In this document: positions 61,284 through 64,000 of the stretch, piece by piece
Layout: each line of letters starts with the position of its first letter
How positions within the stretch are numbered: position 1 is the stretch's first letter
NCBI RefSeq assembly: GCF_943193125.1
Contig: NZ_CALPCX010000004.1
Span: 186,001 to 250,000, forward strand
DNA from: Adlercreutzia agrestimuris
Lineage (GTDB): Bacteria; Actinomycetota; Coriobacteriia; Coriobacteriales; Eggerthellaceae
DNA length: 64,000 bases
Reading direction: 5' to 3'
Position numbers and translations under genes: made by a program
The notes under the pieces: generated by a model
What the model saw: the letters and a program-made list of their open reading frames with translations, nothing else
What the model was told of the DNA's origin: nothing
Databases searched by the model: none

Positions 61284-61976
61284 ATGGCGAACATGACAAA
61301 AGATGAGTTGGCGAAATCTTTGGAGCTATATGCGGTGACCGATCGCGCATGGGTAGGCGAGCGCACGCTCACGGCGTGCGTGGAAGAGGCCATCAAGGGC
61401 GGCATCACGTTTTTGCAGTTGCGCGAAAAGGAAGCACCGCGCGCCGAGATTGAATTACGTGCGCGGGTTTTGTTGCCTCTGGCGCGTGAGGCACGCATTC
61501 CTTTTGTGATTGATGACGATGTCGAACTTGCAAAAATTGTTGGCGCTGATGGTGTGCATGTAGGCCAATCTGATATGGCGTGCGAAAAAGCACGCAAAAC
61601 CTTAGGTGATGATGCCATTATTGGCGTTTCTGCTGGCACGGTAGAAGAGGCGCTTGCTGCACAAGCCGCAGGAGCCGACTATATTGGCGTTGGTGGCATT
61701 TATCCTACGTCAACCAAAGAGGATGCGCAGGTAATCGGCGTTGACGGGCTGCGCAAAATTTGCGAAGCAGTGGATATTCCGGTGGTGGCAATTGGAGGCG
61801 TGAACGCAGAAAACCTTGCCACGCTTAAAGGCAGTGGGGCAGACGGCGTTGCGCTTGTATCAGCAATTTTTGCGGCTGATGACATTGAGGCTGCTACCCG
61901 AAAGCTGCGCAAAATCGCAGACGAAACGTTTGGGGACGGCGAAGATACAACCGCGTCCGCACCAGCAAACGAGTAG
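61284..61976 (+). CDS. thiE: Thiamine phosphate synthase
   Basis: Joins HMP diphosphate and thiazole phosphate. It has 230 residues in a TIM barrel. LYAVTDRAWV opens the fold, and ITFLQLREKEA, FVIDDDVELAKIVGADGVHVGQSDM, IGVSAGTVEEALAAQAAGADYIGVGGIYPTSTK and PVVAIGGVNAENL carry the phosphate and pyrophosphate sites. ATG 61284 is chosen with GAAAGGG before it. It lies 19 bases after thiC in the same unit. Confidence 0.97.
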   Translation: MANMTKDELAKSLELYAVTDRAWVGERTLTACVEEAIKGGITFLQLREKEAPRAEIELRARVLLPLAREARIPFVIDDDVELAKIVGADGVHVGQSDMACEKARKTLGDDAIIGVSAGTVEEALAAQAAGADYIGVGGIYPTSTKEDAQVIGVDGLRKICEAVDIPVVAIGGVNAENLATLKGSGADGVALVSAIFAADDIEAATRKLRKIADETFGDGEDTTASAPANE

Positions 61977-61991
61977 GCTTGAGGGGTTGTT

Positions 61992-62777
61992 GTGAAAGCG
62001 GTTTTAAGCATTGCAGGTTCTGACTCAAGCGGTGGCGCAGGTATTCAAGCTGACATTAAAACTATTGCTGCCCACAAGCTTTTTGCGGAGACGGTTATTA
62101 CTGCGCTGACGGCACAAAACACCCTTGGCGTGCGTGATGTTTTAAATGTTGCCCCCGAATTTGTGACCGAGCAAATTGGTGCGGTGTTTGAAGACATCGT
62201 GCCGCAAGCGGTTAAGATCGGCATGGTTTCTCAAGTTGAGATTATCGAAGCCATAGCTCAAGGTTTGCGCGCACATAATGCGAGCAATATTGTGGTTGAT
62301 CCTGTGATGGTGGCAACAAGCGGAGCTCGTCTTATTGATGAGGGCGCCCAGTCAGCTTTGGTTCGCCTTCTCTTTCCGCTTGCTGATGTGATTACGCCTA
62401 ATCTTCCTGAAGCTGAAGCTTTGATGGGCGGGCCGATAACTACTGAAGCTGAAATGGAGCATGCTGCATGCGTTTTAGCGAAGCAGGTAAATGCCGCGGT
62501 GCTTATCAAGGGTGGTCATTTAGCTGATACCGCTGATGATGTGCTCGTGTTGCCCGACGAAACCGTGCGCTGGTATAGGGCGCCTCATATTGCAACTGAT
62601 AATACCCACGGAACGGGATGTACGCTTTCAAGTGCAATTGCGTGTGGTTTGGCACGGGGATTGTCTGTCGAAGAGGCAGTTGGTCAAGCAAAGGAATTTG
62701 TGCGCGGGGCACTTGCAGCGGGCCTTAACCTTGGACGCGGCTCAGGCCCGCTTGATCATATGTGGGCTTACGAATAA
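61992..62777 (+). CDS. thiD: Hydroxymethylpyrimidine (phosphate) kinase
   Basis: Phosphorylates HMP and HMP phosphate. It has 261 residues in a ribokinase fold. AVLSIAGSDSSGGAGIQADIKTIAAHKLF is the substrate motif, then DVLNVAPEFVTEQI, VVDPVMVATSGARLI, ITPNLPEAEALMG and the anion hole NTHGTGCTLSSAIA with the catalytic region. The start is GTG 61992. Its end overlaps the convergent amidohydrolase by 10 bases. With thiC and thiE it covers the pyrimidine branch; no thiazole genes (thiG/H/S, thiM) are in the window. Confidence 0.96.
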   Translation: MKAVLSIAGSDSSGGAGIQADIKTIAAHKLFAETVITALTAQNTLGVRDVLNVAPEFVTEQIGAVFEDIVPQAVKIGMVSQVEIIEAIAQGLRAHNASNIVVDPVMVATSGARLIDEGAQSALVRLLFPLADVITPNLPEAEALMGGPITTEAEMEHAACVLAKQVNAAVLIKGGHLADTADDVLVLPDETVRWYRAPHIATDNTHGTGCTLSSAIACGLARGLSVEEAVGQAKEFVRGALAAGLNLGRGSGPLDHMWAYE

Positions 62778-64000
62778 ACCACTTCGCCATCAACTATAGT
62801 ACTGAGAACTGACGTGCGTTGAATGTCCTCATCGGCGCACGTTAAAAGATTGGTGTCTAACACTACTAAGTCGGCAAATTTACCAGCTTCAAGCGTTCCG
62901 AGCTCAGATGCGCGCCCTGCTGCAGCTGCAGAGCCTATTGTGTAGGCGCGCAATGTATCAGCGCGGCTGATGCGCTCTGGGGGCAACCAGCCGCCTTTGG
63001 GCAGATGCGTTGTCGGGTCTTGACGCGTGGCGGCCGAATAAATCACATCCATAGAGTTGACATCAACAACCGGAGAATCGGTGCCAAATGCAAGCGTTGC
63101 ACCATCGGCAAGCAGTGTCTTGAATGGCCACATGAAAGGCACGCGATCCTCGCCCAAATCAGCCTCAGGACCGCCTGGATCAAGCGTCATGTGTGGTGGT
63201 TGCACGGCAGCAACAACGTCTAGTTGAGCCACGCGAGCAATATCATCAGGTTGGAAATTTTCCAGGTGTTCGAGGCAATTGTGCTCGCCATCAGGCAGTT
63301 TGCCGTAGGCGTCTTGCGCCTCTTGGAAGATATCGAGCGCAACATGAATTGCCTCATCACCAATGGTGTGAATGCGCACGGGATAGCCTTCGCGTGCTGC
63401 CGCTAATACGCGCTCACGCATAATGGCGGGGTCGACGGTGGGTCTGCCGCAATCATCAGGCGTTGTGGCATTCGAATAGGGCTCTTTAACCCAAGCAGTA
63501 TGTTGCGAAGATACGCCATCAAAAAACTGCTTGAAGCCTGGTGTTTGCAGGCGCGGGTTGGTATAGGTAGCGCGCATAGTCTCAAAGCGGCTCATGTCAT
63601 CAAGCAGCGTTGGGAACATATGCACGCGAGCAGTTAGTTTTCCTTCGCGAAGAAGGCGCGCGTGAATATCGTCGCGAATAAAGTCAAGGCCAGGGCTTGC
63701 CATCAGGGACATGTCACAAACACTGGTGATGCCATTTTGAGCCAACCGAGCAAAAAAGCCTGTGTAAGCTGCGGCAATTTCGTCATCAGAAAAGGCATTC
63801 ATAATCGTGGGCATAAGCTCCATAGCGGCAGCTTCGCGCACAATGCCTGTCAGCTCACCGGCTTCGTCTCTATCATAGCTTCCGCCTTCGGGCGCAACGC
63901 TATCATGCGTGATGCCCAGTTCGCTAAGCGCATATGAGTTGAGCCACAACGTGTGAGCATCGCCGGAATAGAGCGCTACGGGACGATCGGGAAATGCTGC
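62768..64000 (-). CDS. YtcJ-like amidohydrolase (Amidohydro_3), cut by right window edge
   Basis: The frame is open to base 64000 (upstream codons read AFPDRPVALYSGDAHTLWLNSYALS), so the N-terminus is missing and about 410 residues are seen. WLNSYALSELGI, GELTGIVREAA, ARLAQNGITSVCDM, VRIHTIGDEAIHVALD (metal-binding His), LEHLENFQPDDIARVAQLDVVAAVQPPHM, FGTDSPVVDVNSM (catalytic Asp) and GTLEAGKFADLVVLD are the Amidohydro_3 pattern seen in YtcJ and N-acyl-amino-acid or hydantoin-type hydrolases. Substrate cannot be told from sequence. It is convergent with thiD. Confidence 0.88.
   Translation of the reverse strand, partial: AAFPDRPVALYSGDAHTLWLNSYALSELGITHDSVAPEGGSYDRDEAGELTGIVREAAAMELMPTIMNAFSDDEIAAAYTGFFARLAQNGITSVCDMSLMASPGLDFIRDDIHARLLREGKLTARVHMFPTLLDDMSRFETMRATYTNPRLQTPGFKQFFDGVSSQHTAWVKEPYSNATTPDDCGRPTVDPAIMRERVLAAAREGYPVRIHTIGDEAIHVALDIFQEAQDAYGKLPDGEHNCLEHLENFQPDDIARVAQLDVVAAVQPPHMTLDPGGPEADLGEDRVPFMWPFKTLLADGATLAFGTDSPVVDVNSMDVIYSAATRQDPTTHLPKGGWLPPERISRADTLRAYTIGSAAAAGRASELGTLEAGKFADLVVLDTNLLTCADEDIQRTSVLSTIVDGEVVYS

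Overview
The window reads as chromosomal DNA of a Gram-positive actinobacterium of moderate GC, most likely class Coriobacteriia and possibly an Eggerthellaceae relative such as Cryptobacterium. This placement is inference. The reasons are an actinobacterial division cluster (mraZ to divIVA, with sepF and no ftsA), cytochrome bd as the only respiratory oxidase in view, and a remnant of a LuxR regulator beside a fumarate-reductase-like flavoprotein, a pairing that is greatly expanded in Eggerthellaceae. Nearly all of the window is ordinary core genome. There is no CRISPR array, prophage or intact insertion sequence.

Bases 1-6.8 kb hold the end of an Lhr helicase gene, a type Ic aspartate aminotransferase, a PutP-type Na+/proline symporter, a secreted NlpC/P60 hydrolase with a coiled coil and a family-6 uracil/hypoxanthine-DNA glycosylase. 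From 6.9 to 11.6 kb lies an expression block: a strong promoter, tRNA-Tyr/Thr/Met, tuf, rpmG, tRNA-Trp, secE, nusG, rplK and rplA. A terminator follows rplA, so rplJL-rpoBC do not continue from it. Then come map, the broken luxR/flavoprotein pair (12.4-13.6 kb), a D-aspartate-ligase-like ATP-grasp gene divergent from an AsnB-type amidotransferase, murJ, nadK, panB-panC, an MFS transporter, a DUF1846 protein, cydAB, pyrG and xerD.

From 30.9 to 52.1 kb lies a division and cell-wall cluster: mraZ (with an autoregulatory box over its promoter), rsmH, ftsL, ftsI, murE, murF, mraY, murD, ftsW, murG, murC, murB, ftsQ, ftsZ (own promoter), pgeF, yggS, sepF, proC, yggT and divIVA. Together these genes make lipid II, flip or polymerise it and place the septum. 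The ATP-grasp/AsnB pair at 14-17 kb and murJ may belong to the same process by building and amidating a peptide cross-bridge.

Bases 52.1-58.7 kb hold one very large surface protein of about 2026 residues with a glycine-rich repeat region, DUF11-type repeats, Pro/Asp-rich linkers and a C-terminal LAQTG sorting signal. After it come RNase P RNA on the minus strand, thiamine pyrophosphokinase, a TPP riboswitch with thiC-thiE-thiD, and a YtcJ-like amidohydrolase that runs off the right edge.

The most interesting material lies in regulation and protein architecture. There are structured leaders before cydA, pyrG and rplK, and inverted repeats at the panB and ftsZ promoters. MurJ has a tail with a duplicated motif, FtsQ and FtsW have strongly basic tails opposite an acidic SepF, FtsI has KTST in place of KTGT, L11 has a C-terminal extension, and one divergent gene pair appears to have lost both 5' ends in a single deletion.
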